A stretch of 64,000 nt of DNA from Pleodorina starrii (Eukaryota > Chlorophyta > Chlorophyceae > Chlamydomonadales > Volvocaceae): assembly GCA_030267565.1 (NCBI GenBank), contig BRXU01000004.1, positions 2,796,501-2,860,500 on the forward strand, in the 5' to 3' direction. Numbering within the stretch: the first letter of the stretch is position 1; the number at the start of each line of letters is the position of its first letter. The notes beneath the pieces were generated by a model, which was not told the DNA's origin, ran no database searches, and saw only the letters and a program-made list of their open reading frames with translations. Shown here piece by piece: positions 12,390 through 22,821 of this stretch. Position numbers and translations under genes: made by a program.

Positions 12390-15300
12390 GGTCAGGTGGG
12401 GCGGGCGCCGGAAACAGCATAATGTTGGGGTGGAAATATTTGGAGGTCTGGCTCGATTTGGGGGCGGATGGCTGTGGGACCGGGTCCGGGAGGGGTGCGC
12501 TGCGTGCGGATTCATGCGACCCCGTCAAGGGAACGTTCCCTCTCCCTAAGCTAGGAGGACAGCCCCTAACCAACACGGCCACCTGATGGCGAGGGCCGGC
12601 CAGGTACGCGCAGCAGGGCGGCGCAGCAGCTGGGTGATCACCGGGTCGGGCAAGCTTGCCAGTTGCCAGTTGCCAGTTGGCAGCCTCTTCTCCCCCGTCT
12701 CTGCCAGCGGTCAGGCATCTTCCTTGACACGACAGAAACCAACGCCAGCACCAACGACAGCGCCTCCCGCCCCGCACAGCGCTTCTCGTCACCCACGCCG
12801 CTGCCGCTGCAACCACCGCCTGCACCACCCGCGCACCGCCTTTTGCTAGGTACACGCCACATCCTCATCCGCCTTTCGTGGCCCTCAACTACCCTCGGCC
12901 CCCCCCACACGAACAGACTCACATGCCTCCGCGCGCACACACACACAGACTCACATGCCTCCCGCGCCAGCGTCCCGATGATCGCGCTGACCGTTTTGAC
13001 GATGCTGTCGGGACCGAGCCCGGGGTCGTTGGTGTAGGGATCCCAGAAGACGCGCTCCAATGCATCTGGCAGGTCGCGGGCAGAGCTCAGAGCGCTGCGG
13101 GTGCAGACGGGTGCCCGGCCGGGGTGTGGTGGGGTGGGATGGAAAGTGTGTGTGTGCGTTGTTGGTCGGCTGTGCTGGGGTGGCTGCACCTTGTTGGTCG
13201 GTTGGGCCGGGCGGTCACCATACACGTGGGTGCGGGCGTGCACACGCCAACACACCCACCCGCCACCCTGGCCCGCCATCGTCCCCTTCCCTTCCTCCCG
13301 TGTTCCGTGCTCCGTGTCGCTCTTGAGATTGTGAACACTGCCTTGGCGGCGGCGACACGTGGGCTGCGCTGCGTAGAGTGCACGCAGCAGCCCTACATAC
13401 CTGCTGCTGCGCACTCCCGGGGCCGTCAGCAGGCCTCGGTTGCTTCCTACCGCGTACCTCCCTGCCCGGGGCCCGCGGACAGCGCGCTGCTGTGCGTGCA
13501 CGTGTGGAGGGGGCTGCCCTTGGCGCACCCAGCAGCCTCACCACCAGCATCACGCACGCCGCGCCCCCATGCCATTTTCCGCGCAGCGCGCCGCAACACC
13601 AAATACCTACGTTTATAATGCACGCGTTTGCACAGGGCACCGCACATGTGCCGTGCTTTGCATGCCATATGTACGTCCGCAGCGCACACGCCCCCCTTAC
13701 ACACGCGACAGTGTCGTTAGTACGACAGTAAGCTTCTGCATACACAGTACGGCAACAGCGAGATGAGAGCCACTCACCGCAGGTCGACGTTGTGTGATCG
13801 CAGTGCGGCGTCCGCGATGAGGTCCCCGGTGGGGGTGGAGGGCCAGGTGCGGAAGGCGGAGCGCAGGATGCGGAACAGAGAGCGGGCGGCGGGTCCGCGG
13901 GAGTCTGGACGGAGGGAGCGCCGGCGGTGGCAGCAGGTAGGTGGCAACAGCAGCAACAGCAGAGAGAGAGAGAGAGAGAGAGGGCAGGAAGGGCGTGAAG
14001 GGGGGGTGTGCAGGCGAAGGCGTCCAATTGTACAGACTACGCACAGTATCTTGCCCCATTACCGGACAAGCAGTGTAGTAGCGGGCGAGGATGCCGCTGC
14101 GTCCTCGCCCGCTACTAAGATATGTGGAAAGCATTGCCGCCGTGCATACAGTGATACTGTCAGTGAGCACAGTCCAAGCCTTTGCCGCCCATCCATAAAC
14201 GGACGCACCAGCAGGCAGCGAGGCCAGTGCGATTGGTCCAAACAGGCAGGGCGGGATAGCGATGGGAGGGACAGCGGGGACACCTAATGGATACCCGTAG
14301 AGGAGTTGGGTGTGTAGGAGGGCGGCCCGTGGGGAGTGGGGTCTGGGGTGGGAGGATTCGAGGACAGGCCCTTTCGGGTTCACGGGTTGACGAATGACGA
14401 TGTGCCAGGCCCGTCCGTATCCCAACCGCCGAGACGCTCACACACAGAGATAGACACACACATAAGCACACATGCACATACACACATATACACACAAGCA
14501 CATACACACACGCACATGCTCACGCATACATACATATGCACACACGCATACATATATCCACACATACACACGCAAGCGCACATGCTCACACACGTTTCCC
14601 CGAAGCCCGTACCCGCCCCCCCTCCCCCGTCCATACCACTCTCACCCGCCAGACTGGGGTCCAGTCCGCTCTCCAGTGACCTCTCCACCAGCCTGTACAG
14701 GTAGTCAGACACCAGCGGCACACTGCCCCAAAACTCTCCCACAGCCGGATAGACCGCCTGGCGGTGCAAAAGGGGCCCAAGTCATGCGTGCAGTTTGGAA
14801 GAGGGGAGTTGAGAAGTCTGAAGAAGGGATTGGGGGATGAGCCTTGTGCCTTACGAAGCCAGCTGACTGGCTGACTGGCTGAGACAAGCCGACTGGTGGG
14901 TGGGAAAAGGGGAAGAGGCCGCGCGAGTGCCTGGGGGGAGGGCGGACCGCGAACGGCGCCCTCAGGTTCGTCCGCCCGTTCAAGGCGGGGTGAAGGTGAG
15001 AGGAAATGAGAACCACGCAATCAAAGTCCACGCATGCACGCAGGTATACGCACATGTGCATATCCCCTTGTGCCCCCCGCGCCTCGACCTCACACAGTCA
15101 TGGCCGTTCCCTGACCCCGCGCACCCCCACACCGCGTCCTCCCAATACCCCCCACCCAAAATCCGCACACGCCCAAAACCCGAATCGAAAGCACAAATCT
15201 TTTCTCCCAAACAACAGTCCATCACCCACACCAAGCCGCCCCATCCCCACCCCCACCCCCCCACCCCACACACACATACACACACGCACACCTGCACAAA

Positions 15301-18300
15301 GTCATTCACGAATGTGAGCCCCAGCTTGTCAAACGTGTCTTTCATCAGGTCCAGGATCCGGTGTCCCACAGAGGATGCGCGCGGCGGGCTGCTCCAGCGG
15401 TCGGGGCTCCAAGAGTAGTCCGACCACTGGGGCCAACTGGGGCCCCTGGGGCTGAAAGGGGGACCGTTGGGGGCGGAGGGCGTCCAGGGAGCATATGACC
15501 AGGGCCAGTATGGGGCGGAGGGAGGCGGCGGCGAACGGGGCGGCGAGGGTGGCGGCGACGACAGGTTCTCCCGTCTGTCAACATCGGCTGGCGGGGCAGC
15601 GAGGAGGCGGGGGAGCGGGAGGGGGTTGTGGCGGGGGAGGATGGGGAGCGAGGGTTGGCAAATGAGGGTGTTTGATCTGGCGTGGGTTCGTCCGTGCGAT
15701 CGTGCAGGCAGGCAGGGGGGTGTGGGCGGTTGTTACGACAACCGGCAGGAACGGTGCTGTGCGGTCGCTTGCAATGTCACCCGCCCGCCCGTCCATTCCA
15801 GGTGGAAGACTGCTTGGCGAAAGAAACACAGTGAGGTGCGGTGAAGCAATCCCAAGGTAAGACACCCGTGGACAGACGAAGACAGGCGGATGAGGCTGGA
15901 GGTAAGGCACCGTGCGGTAGCGGGCGTCACATTACATATTTACACTACATAACATGGTCTGGCGCTGCGCCACCATACAGGTATGCCTACGAGTGCCCCC
16001 ACCATGCATATGCGCGCGAGTACGCTCCTACCCCCCGTGCCTCACAGCTCCATACCACACGTGGATGCGTTGCACGCACGCGTGCACCCTTCCTCCTTTA
16101 CCCCTTGGCCCCTTCGGCTTCTTGACCCCCTCCCCTTCACCTGACAGCTCGTCCAGTGAACGACGGAGCTTGTCCAAGCTGCACAGGTTAAGCGGCACAA
16201 GGCAAAGGGGCACGTGATGCGACAAGGCGCAAGGGATGCCGGGATCAGAGGCCAGGGGGCAGAAGTTGGTTGATCGGTTGCCTGGTTGGTTGGTTGGTTG
16301 GTTGTTGGTAGTTTTTATAAACATGACAGCAGGACAAGAGATGCACGCACGCACCCCTCCCGACGGCCCCCACGAGCCTACATAACAACACATGCCGCGC
16401 AAACAAACAACAAAACGAGCAACCTAGCACGCCTAAAATTCCAGATACCGTTCCTCAACACCCACAAAACACGCCGCCGCCAACTCCCATCTTCTGCCCA
16501 CATCATTCATTCCGCCCCTCCCCCCACGTAACACCGAGCGCGAGGGCGCCCACCCACTCACTTGGCCTGCAGCCGTACAAACGTGTCGTACTCCTCATCG
16601 GTCATGCGCAGCGACCCATCAGCGCCGGCCCTCAGCGTGTCGGAGTGCGCCGTGGTGCGGTCCGCCAACACCGTCAGCAAATCAACGGAGTCGGAGGCGA
16701 GGCTCAGCGGGGGCAGGTAGCCGTAGCTGTTGCCCGCTGTGTGTGGTGCAAGGCAGGGCAGGGCAGGGCGGCGTGGGATGCGGAAACCAAAGGGGGAAGT
16801 AGATGGGAGACATCGGGAGGCAGCGGGTGATCCTGGGATGCAGGAGCGAGAGGAAAGATATGGAAAACGGGAGTACGACACCTGTATGCACATCTGGCTC
16901 GGGTAGGGACCAGGTAGTGGTGCCGTGTTGCCCTTTGGGGGGGAGGTGACGAGCAGTGCACTGCCCAGCCCAGCCCAGCCCAGCCCCGCGCAGGCCTACC
17001 AAGGCATTGCCACGCGAGCCGCTGGGTAATGAATGAGAGTGTGTATACCATTCTCATGACGCCAGCCCTCACGTCCCCGGCCGATGCGATTCCTGTGGGA
17101 CTGCCCCACCCAGAGTCCTTGAGGGTGCGCAGCAGCTCGGGGAAGTCGCGGGCACGGGCCAGGGCGCTGCACAGTGGACACCCAGGAGAGGGGGGAGGAG
17201 CAGCAAGAGGGGGGGAGGGAGGGGGGAGGAGGAGGAGGGAGGGCTGGGTGTTGAGGAGGGGCTTTCAACCGAGGGGAAGGCCGTGCCGTGGTGGTGAACC
17301 AGGGGAGGGACGGAAGGCCCAAGCGCTGTGGCATCTGGAAGTACGGGGTGTTGATGGGTAGGTAATCAGGTGAGGATGTCGGCTCCCCCGTGTTGTTGCT
17401 GGTGGTGTTGATGTTGTTCGTTACAGTGCGCGCCAGATCCGCCAGATCCTACCAGGTCCCTCAGCAATCGATTGTACACTGGGTGGACATGTGCGCAGAA
17501 AGCGGGGGTTGCGCGCTTCATCAGGGTCCCATCATGCATCGCAGCAAGTGCCGGCGGCCTCGCCCACTTACATTATGTCGGCCTTGTTCATGTACATGAT
17601 TTCATCGACAGCAATGCCTCCGGTGCGGGTCTGAACCAGCCGCGAGAAGAAGGACTGCAGGATGTCGTGCAGCGAGGCGGCCACCGGGCCGTGCTGCTCT
17701 GTGGGTTATGTATGTGGGGGAGCAGCAGTGGGCAATGGTGGTGATGAGAAGTAAGAAAGACGATACCGCAGCGGAGGGACGTAGGCGACCGAGAACCCCC
17801 GGTGATGGGGAGGTTCGTCAGAGGTGGAGGCCGGCGGCAGCGAAGAGCGGGAGGACAAGGAGTCACGGACCAGTAATGATGGTTAGGTGAAAATGGTGAG
17901 GGGGCAGGATGAGGGGGCAGGAGCGACTCGAGGTAAGGGGGAACGGAAGGTGGGAACGGAGGAAAGGGCAGAATATCATTGTGCATACAAGCACACGTGG
18001 CATCGATGGAGGACGGGCAGAATACCATATGGATTGCAGTGCACGGCTTGCTGGCCCGCTGGCTGCACCCTTCCCAGGGTCTTAGAGCCCGCTGCCACAC
18101 GAACAGCAACAACTCCAACGATGCGTCACCACAACGACGCGTTAGCGGCACGCAAGGCCTTGAGGAGTGCCCATCCAGGAACACCCCTCTCGAAACCCAA
18201 CAGGGAGCCTGCGCAGTGCAGAACATCGTCCCGCCGTCTAATCCGACCACACAAGCTCTGTATGCTTTCACACACCCACCACGCACCACCCATCCCTAAC

Positions 18301-20260
18301 ACGCAAAGGCAAAGCATCGTGTGCCTTCGCACAAGCCGCGCATGCGCCCTCCCGTACACACATACATACACGCATTCATACCCTTCACCCTCCCTCTGAC
18401 CTGCCAGGCTGGGGTCCAGGCCCCCCGCGATCAGCTTGTAGACGTAGTCGGCGGCGGTGGGCAGGTCCTCCAACACGTCGCGGACAGCTGGCAGGGAGGT
18501 CTGCGGGGGAGACAGGGGGGGCAAGGTGGGGAAGGCAGGTTGCCATGGTGGGAGGGACAGAGGGACAAGGTGGGTGGGGGGACAGGGGGGCAAGGTGGGG
18601 AAAGGTGGGAGAACCACGCAGTGCTGTGTGTCACGCTGCCACCACACACGGCCACCACGCACGGGTGGGTCCATCAGGCCGGCCCATACGCGATTGCTGT
18701 TCACGCACTCCTCCGCTTCTTTGGCAGCGGAAACAGCCCCCGCTTGTGAGGGTGCTCCGGGAAAGTAAGGTAGGAAGGCCCACCAGCTGGGCCGGTTGCA
18801 AAGCCCCGTGCATCCTTACACCCTACCCCCGTCCTCCCTTCCTCATCACCCACGCTCCGTCCTGCCACCCATCGCTCGCCCCTTCTTCCCCATCCTCCCA
18901 TGATTTGGTCTGAGCCCCGCTTACTCCGTTTCCCGTTCAGGACACATGGCGGTGGCCACATGGTCGCAACCGTTACCGCGGATAGCCCTGACGCGATTGC
19001 TGCCGGCTGCTCCCTTTGATGACCACCTGTCCGTTTCGTGCAGGCGCACTCCTCCTTTGGGCTCCCTCAACTCATCTCATTTCCATTCATTTCCAGAGTT
19101 ACTCTCATTTCATTTCCAGGGTTACCGTTCCATCTGGGGTCCGGTGTGGCATACATACCGGGGAGAACGATGGAACCCCACCCGCTAGGGCCCGCTCGTT
19201 TCCCTTTCCGCCCGCCCCTTTTCTCCCTCTGCATGCAGCTCCCGGCCCCCTTACTTCGCCCCCAGCCGGTCGACACCCCCCCCCGCCGGCCTCACCTCCG
19301 CAAACGACACCAGGAAGTCCAGCCCCAGCGAATTAGCCGCGCCCTTCAGCTTGGAAAACACGTCGCCTGACCGCGGCTTGGCCCCTCCGACCGACCCCGT
19401 CTGGCCATCAGAGCTCGGGAGCACCAGCTGGGGAGCAGCGGCGGTGGCTCTGGGGTTCTCATTCCACTGTTGCAGCAGCCGGCCGCCTTGAGCGCGGTTT
19501 CGGAGGCCACGGGGGTAAAAGGGGGGGGGGCGGCAATGAGTTGGGAGGTAAGGGGAGGTAAGGAATACGGCCCGCTGGAGCGGAGTAGCCGAGAAGACGT
19601 TGGGGGAGCGGGTCGGAATGAATGGCCTGACGTGTGTTGGAGGGCAGTACGACATGTGGTGAGGGTCGAGGGCGAGGACGAAACAGACCAGCTAGGAAGG
19701 TGCTCGGCGCTGGGCCTGATGAAACCGTGACGTGATCAGCAGTATGTGTTGGGGTTGGCCGGCAGGCTAGATAACCACGACGTGGCCTGCTGTGCTGTGG
19801 TCGTGTGCCAACCGCTAGAGCTATAGATGGCGCTTGTATGGGTGGAGCGCCTGCCCGAGGGACAGCGTTTCTGGTGCTTGTCGGCGGTTACACTTCCGCA
19901 GGGCTGCCTGGCGCGGGTTTCGGCACGGACGCGGCGCTTGGCATCATTATCTGCGTATTTCATGTCATATGTAGGCATTTCAGGACCGTATTAGGCGTAT
20001 GGGACACGGAAACGCCCCAAGCACGCTCCGGCAAGTCCACCAGGCTCCTACCAGTTGACCTAAATCGAGCGCGTAACGGCCGAGTTGTAGTCCGCCCCAC
20101 CGTGCCGTGCGAACGCAGGCTTGGAATGCAAAGCGAAACGAATGGCCGTTTTCTTACCATCACTTCCGCGTAGTCGCTCAGGCAGCGCTGAGGGAGTCAC
20201 CGAAAGGACTAAAAAGGCAACTGCCAGCCATCTTCGCCTCACGGAAGCCAACCTGCACAT
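3267..20260 (-). CDS. Secreted protein built from four tandem five-exon cassettes with Pro-rich linkers (family unknown)
   Basis: Model of 22 exons, 1,539 aa, listed 5' to 3' on the minus strand: 20260-20158; 19486-19296; 18500-18401; 17698-17572; 17166-17000; 16736-16562; 15574-15292; 14757-14646; 13904-13778; 13094-12955; 12320-12149; 11017-10621; 10420-10321; 9781-9655; 9455-9307; 8651-8480; 7128-5802; 5540-5441; 4996-4870; 4319-4123; 3802-3631; 3321-3267. Every junction is GT-AG and the sum (4,620 nt) is a multiple of three. Exon 1 encodes a signal peptide. Exons 2-21 are four copies of an A-B-C-D-E exon set with intron phases 0,1,2,1,2 repeated each time. The modules look helical and nearly Cys-free. 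Ser-(Pro)n linkers sit only in A exons, which suggests a hydroxyproline-rich cell-wall or extracellular-matrix protein; that role is inference. There is no transmembrane segment or GPI-like tail. Least certain are the start codon, the 5' ends of exons 2 and 17, and the end of exon 5. Confidence 0.8.
3631..7128 (-). repeat. Cassette unit 4 (exons A4-B4-C4-D4-E4)
   Basis: A4 7128-5802 (1,327 nt; very long poly-Pro linker then ESLGLDFLVAFAE). B4 5540-5441 (100 nt; AALYVYKLLQHGLDPSLAG). C4 4996-4870 (127 nt; GPTATTLYGIL...GSIIAGYMLLHHQLDL). D4 4319-4123 (197 nt; LAAARNMSELVREL...NWGSVSAAQ). E4 3802-3631 (172 nt; LRYSADYALYMNDEEWIAF). The AA|GTGAGTGG donor of E4 could be misread as a Lys codon followed by a stop, but the same donor context splices in E1 and E3. 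The 5' end of A4 (GCAG|CCTGAG, phase 2) has a close alternative a few codons further in. Confidence 0.82.
6290..6995 (-). repeat. Poly-Pro / Ser-(Pro)n linker of exon A4
   Basis: The minus strand encodes long runs of Pro broken by Ser, Thr, Ala and by short Tyr/Asp-containing spacers such as LPTGDYITTYLP, LPTGVYDFETPE and ADYDVDAPPPP. Ser-(Pro)n is the classical substrate pattern for prolyl hydroxylation and glycosylation in volvocine wall proteins (established). The plus strand is correspondingly a (GGC/GGT)n tract, so the Gly-rich plus-strand reading frames here are shadows. The repeated LPTG(D/V)Y spacer hints at internal duplication of the linker. Confidence 0.85.
7720..7775. repeat. (CAGA)n/(CACA)n microsatellite in the E3-A4 intron
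   Basis: Imperfect CAGACAGACACA repeats within the intron between exon E3 (ends 8480) and exon A4 (starts 7128). No coding role. Confidence 0.7.
8480..11017 (-). repeat. Cassette unit 3 (exons A3-B3-C3-D3-E3)
   Basis: A3 11017-10621 (397 nt; a Pro/Trp linker with PPWNWWWSQS, then ERLGLHFLVRFFQ). B3 10420-10321 (100 nt; ATYYIYKLLSTGLGPYVG). C3 9781-9655 (127 nt; GQAATSLSRIL...GSIVADVLLRNHNIDV). D3 9455-9307 (149 nt; SLAYARDLDELVRGL...EWGSTEG). E3 8651-8480 (172 nt; LRNNADAALYMSDEEYWAF). All five junction phases match units 1, 2 and 4. Confidence 0.82.
11413..11450. repeat. (CATC)n microsatellite in the E2-A3 intron
   Basis: A clean tetranucleotide run of about nine copies of CATC in the intron joining cassette units 2 and 3. 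Confidence 0.85.
12341..12386. repeat. (GA)n microsatellite in the D2-E2 intron
   Basis: About 23 uninterrupted GA dinucleotides. On the transcribed strand this is a (TC)n run about 20 nt upstream of the E2 acceptor at 12321, so it also serves as a polypyrimidine tract. Confidence 0.9.
14446..14595. repeat. CA/CATA-rich microsatellite in the B2-C2 intron
   Basis: Imperfect ACACAC / ACATAC repeats over about 150 nt, just inside the donor end of the B2-C2 intron. No coding content is seen. Confidence 0.75.
16562..19486 (-). repeat. Cassette unit 1 (exons A1-B1-C1-D1-E1)
   Basis: A1 19486-19296 (191 nt, short linker then NSLGLDFLVSFAE). B1 18500-18401 (100 nt, AADYVYKLIAGGLDPSLAG). C1 17698-17572 (127 nt, GPVAASLHDIL... 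GGIAVDEIMYMNKADI). D1 17166-17000 (167 nt, ALARARDFPELLRTL...WGSPTG). E1 16736-16562 (175 nt, LRAGADGSLRMTDEEYDTF). In D1 an earlier GTATAC donor at 17048 exists, but only the GTAGGC donor at 16999 gives the phase 1 seen in the other three copies. This is the copy with the least Pro-rich linker. Confidence 0.75.
20158..20260 (-). other. Exon 1 of the cassette gene: start codon and signal peptide
   Basis: The ATG at 20260-20258 opens an n-region with three consecutive Arg (residues 8-10), then a hydrophobic core AVAFLVLSV (residues 13-21) and a small-residue cleavage context around Pro-Ser-Ala (residues 23-25). This is a classical secretory signal. The donor GAT-G|GTAAGA leaves phase 1, which matches the first phase-1 acceptor of exon 2 at 19486. 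An in-frame upstream start at 20359 would add a long polar N-terminus and hide the signal, so the inner ATG is preferred. Confidence 0.65.
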
Positions 20261-21300
20261 CGGCGCATCGCAAAAATAGGCGCAAGATGTTGTTCTCCGG
20301 GGAGCTAGATGTCGCAATTTACGTAGGGCAAAGCCCGCCAAACCAAACTTCCGCGACACCGAAACGCATTTGACAGATCTACTCTACCAGCCAGCAAAAG
20401 CTTACATCCTCGTGATTGTGATTTCTCTACTGGGCGGCAATCCGCCCCGCTGCAGGCGAGTAAAGCCCAACTGAAAGAGATGTCTTCTCCCCTTGCGTTA
20501 TGCCGCCTTCGCAAAGCAAGCAAGCGACGACATGCTTATAGAGATGAGTATTATGCCACAACACTGTGAATAATAAAGCGTAACTATACGTACGGCCGGA
20601 AACTGTCGAACAAACGAGCGCACGGCGCATGCAGCCATGCACGCTGCAAGGAAATGGAGTCCGTCGCTCCTACATCAAAGTGAATGGCATAGCTGCACAT
20701 ACTCTCAGAAGTATGACGGCGCTATTGGCGAACCAGGTGTGCTGGATACATACATACTAAAATCCACGACCTATGCATAGGAAGGCAACAAAAGCGATTC
20801 GCTGGCGGTTGATGGCAATAGAAGGCCGCCTTATTTAAATGTATGCAATATACACCAATAATTCCTGAGCTAATTCCGAGAACCTGGCCGTGGGGCCTGG
20901 CGCAATCTCACTCTTCCGTAAGATTAAACATCGACTGCCTTGGACACAGGGCTTTTCGTATATGCGGACTTTGATTCAGATAAAGTAATATGTAGCAGCA
21001 TTGTGCTGTTACAATGGGTTACAACGCGTACAAGAAGGGAAGGACGAAGGAGGACAGGGGAGGACCACGCGTACATCGTCGTAAATCTCGCGCCGGTCAT
21101 AGCACGGAGGTGTGGTTCAACAATCTTTTGCGCTTTCAGCAGGAATTTTCCGACATGAAGAAGCCTTGCCTGTTTTATTCTAACCCCTTGCTGCCACAAC
21201 CACGCCCAGCCTGGCCCAACCACGCCCCAATCACCAACCACCGCCTTAACAGCATTGGTTGTCTCTTGGCTGCGATTGATGTGGAGTCACATATGGATAG
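20261..21300. other. Intergenic: 5' flank of the cassette gene
   Basis: The sequence is less GC-rich than the coding regions and contains no conserved reading frame. The minus-strand promoter of the cassette gene should lie here, immediately above 20260. I cannot point to a convincing TATA box. Confidence 0.4.
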
Positions 21301-21861
21301 GATGGTTTCGATAACCGCATCGATTGGTTGTTAAGTAAGCCACTCCCCGAAGGAACGATTGTGACAGCGCTGAGGGAGCGGTTGATGAGTGGGTGGGAGC
21401 ACGAGCGTTTAAGTGTACCGCCAGAGGCTTACCCTTCGGACGGGAAACAGCCGGGAGTTCAGATGGCGAAGTATAAGCACTGGATGGGTATGTCCTTTGC
21501 GCGGGCAGCGGCAATTATGTGGCCACAGCATGCTAGCGTTTTCATTCCGCGTGCGGCCCACCGCAAACTTTTGCAGTTTCGTTTGTGCTGTTGGGCGGTT
21601 GCGGCCAACAGATCGCGAGTGCGCAGAGTTCATGTCCCTAGGACTGAGCGAAAATGTCCCTGCTGCGTTGCGGATGGTCAAATAGAGGACGAGAAGCATG
21701 TCCTAATGGAGTGCCCTGCTTGTAGTAGCATCCGCGCGGATGAAGGGTTTCCTCAATTCGAGGGTATGGAGGAAGCGATGAGATGGGATCCTCCCCGTTT
21801 GGCGAAGATGCTTGAGCGCATCTGGGCCCACCGCAACTCAATGGTTCCCTTTGGCCGCTAG
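21301..21861 (+). mobile_element. 5'-truncated non-LTR retrotransposon fragment (C-terminus of reverse-transcriptase ORF)
   Basis: An open frame of about 187 codons has no good ATG start; an in-frame stop lies just upstream near 21300. It ends in a zinc-binding motif, CPCCVADGQIEDEKHVLMEC followed by PAC, preceded by a basic LLQFRLCCWAVAANRSRVRR stretch. C-x2-C, then His-x4-Cys, after an Arg-rich helix is typical of the region following the reverse-transcriptase domain in LINE-type elements (zf-RVT-like). The catalytic FADD block and endonuclease are missing, so this is a dead 5' truncation, the usual product of target-primed reverse transcription. A short CA run follows at 21986-22000. The clade cannot be named from this piece. 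Confidence 0.65.
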
Positions 21862-22821
21862 TATCCCCTTCTCCTGCATGGGCGGTGTTTCTACTGTCGT
21901 GCTTTTAGGCGTTTTAGTTCCCTTGGGCCCTCGGCTCGTATGGGCTTTTGTTCATGAGAGGGGCACGCACCCCCAACCATGTAACACACACACACACATA
22001 TGGATAGCGTAGAGGCGGACTACAAGGGGACTATGACTGTTTTCGTGATGTGGCCTCCTGCGTCTAGGCACCAGTGCCTGCTACGACCATGCTACACGAC
22101 AGCAGCGGCCCAGGAGGCAGTTTGCGGCATTCATTCAAGAGAGACCCGGGCCCGCCACTTGTGGCGCCGTTGGGCCGGCTATGGCGGAGTATCAGTGGCG
22201 TTACAAGGGTTGGTGTCCTGCCCTGGGGACGCACGGAAGCCCGCAGGCTCGCATTTTCCGATTCTGGCCCGTGTGCTGTGCTCTGTGAGAACCCGGAATT
22301 TGATGGGCTGCAGCGGCACCCTTGTGAGCCCACCAGCGGCCCACCAAAATACGCTTGACAACAATCGCCAACAGCTTGTCCACGGCGTTTAACGGTTTCC
22401 TTGACAACCCTGCGTGACCATATGTTTAGTCTATGCCTCTGGGGTGGCGACCACAACTGTTGCGACAAGCGAAACCGAGGACGAAGCCCTCGCATGGACC
22501 GCACGGACAGGCACGTGCACCACCAGGGCGGATTCATTACGGCAAAACAGATTCATTCAACACAGCAGTCATTTGGCGATGGGGCGTGACTTTGCCGTTA
22601 TTCATTGGGCACTGATGCAGCTGCGGTCGGCTTGGCGCTGAACCATTTGTCCGCTGGGCCCCTCGCAGCAGCAGTCGTACAAACGTGCAATAATGTTCGT
22701 ACAAACGTATCCGTACGGGCGACTTAACCGTTGACGTTACCGCAGAGTTCCCGTTTCTGCCATATCTGTAGTCAGATTTAATTTAATACAAAATAGTATT
22801 GTCTAGAACAACGTCCTCAGG
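21862..22821. other. Intergenic: element 3' flank and RTF1 promoter
   Basis: Contains a short CA run and no supportable gene. The AT-rich 60 nt before 22822 probably include the RTF1 start region. Confidence 0.45.

Larger units (their letters stand above)
12149..15574 (-). repeat. Cassette unit 2 (exons A2-B2-C2-D2-E2)
   Basis: A2 15574-15292 (283 nt; Pro/Trp-rich linker ending in DKLGLTFVNDFVQ). B2 14757-14646 (112 nt; four codons longer than the other B exons; ends SGLDPSLA). C2 13904-13778 (127 nt; GPAARSLFRIL...GDLIADAALRSHNVDL). D2 13094-12955 (140 nt; ALSSARDLPDALERVFW). E2 12320-12149 (172 nt; LRYNVDSAVQMTNDEFSAF). Introns carry GA, CA and AGAGAG microsatellites. Confidence 0.8.

Noticed and set aside
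17041..17049. GTATAC donor as the end of exon D1
   Set aside because: It gives phase 0, while E1 and the three other D-E junctions require phase 1. The GTAGGC donor 49 nt further fits.
3267..20260. Identification of the cassette gene as a pherophorin
   Set aside because: Pherophorin domains are Cys-rich with conserved C motifs flanking a Pro rod. Here the modules are almost Cys-free and of a different pattern.
3631..20260. Common ancestry of modules C and E (both have LR-x-(H/N)N-(V/I/A)D)
   Set aside because: The similarity is short and could reflect helix composition. It would need profile comparison to support.
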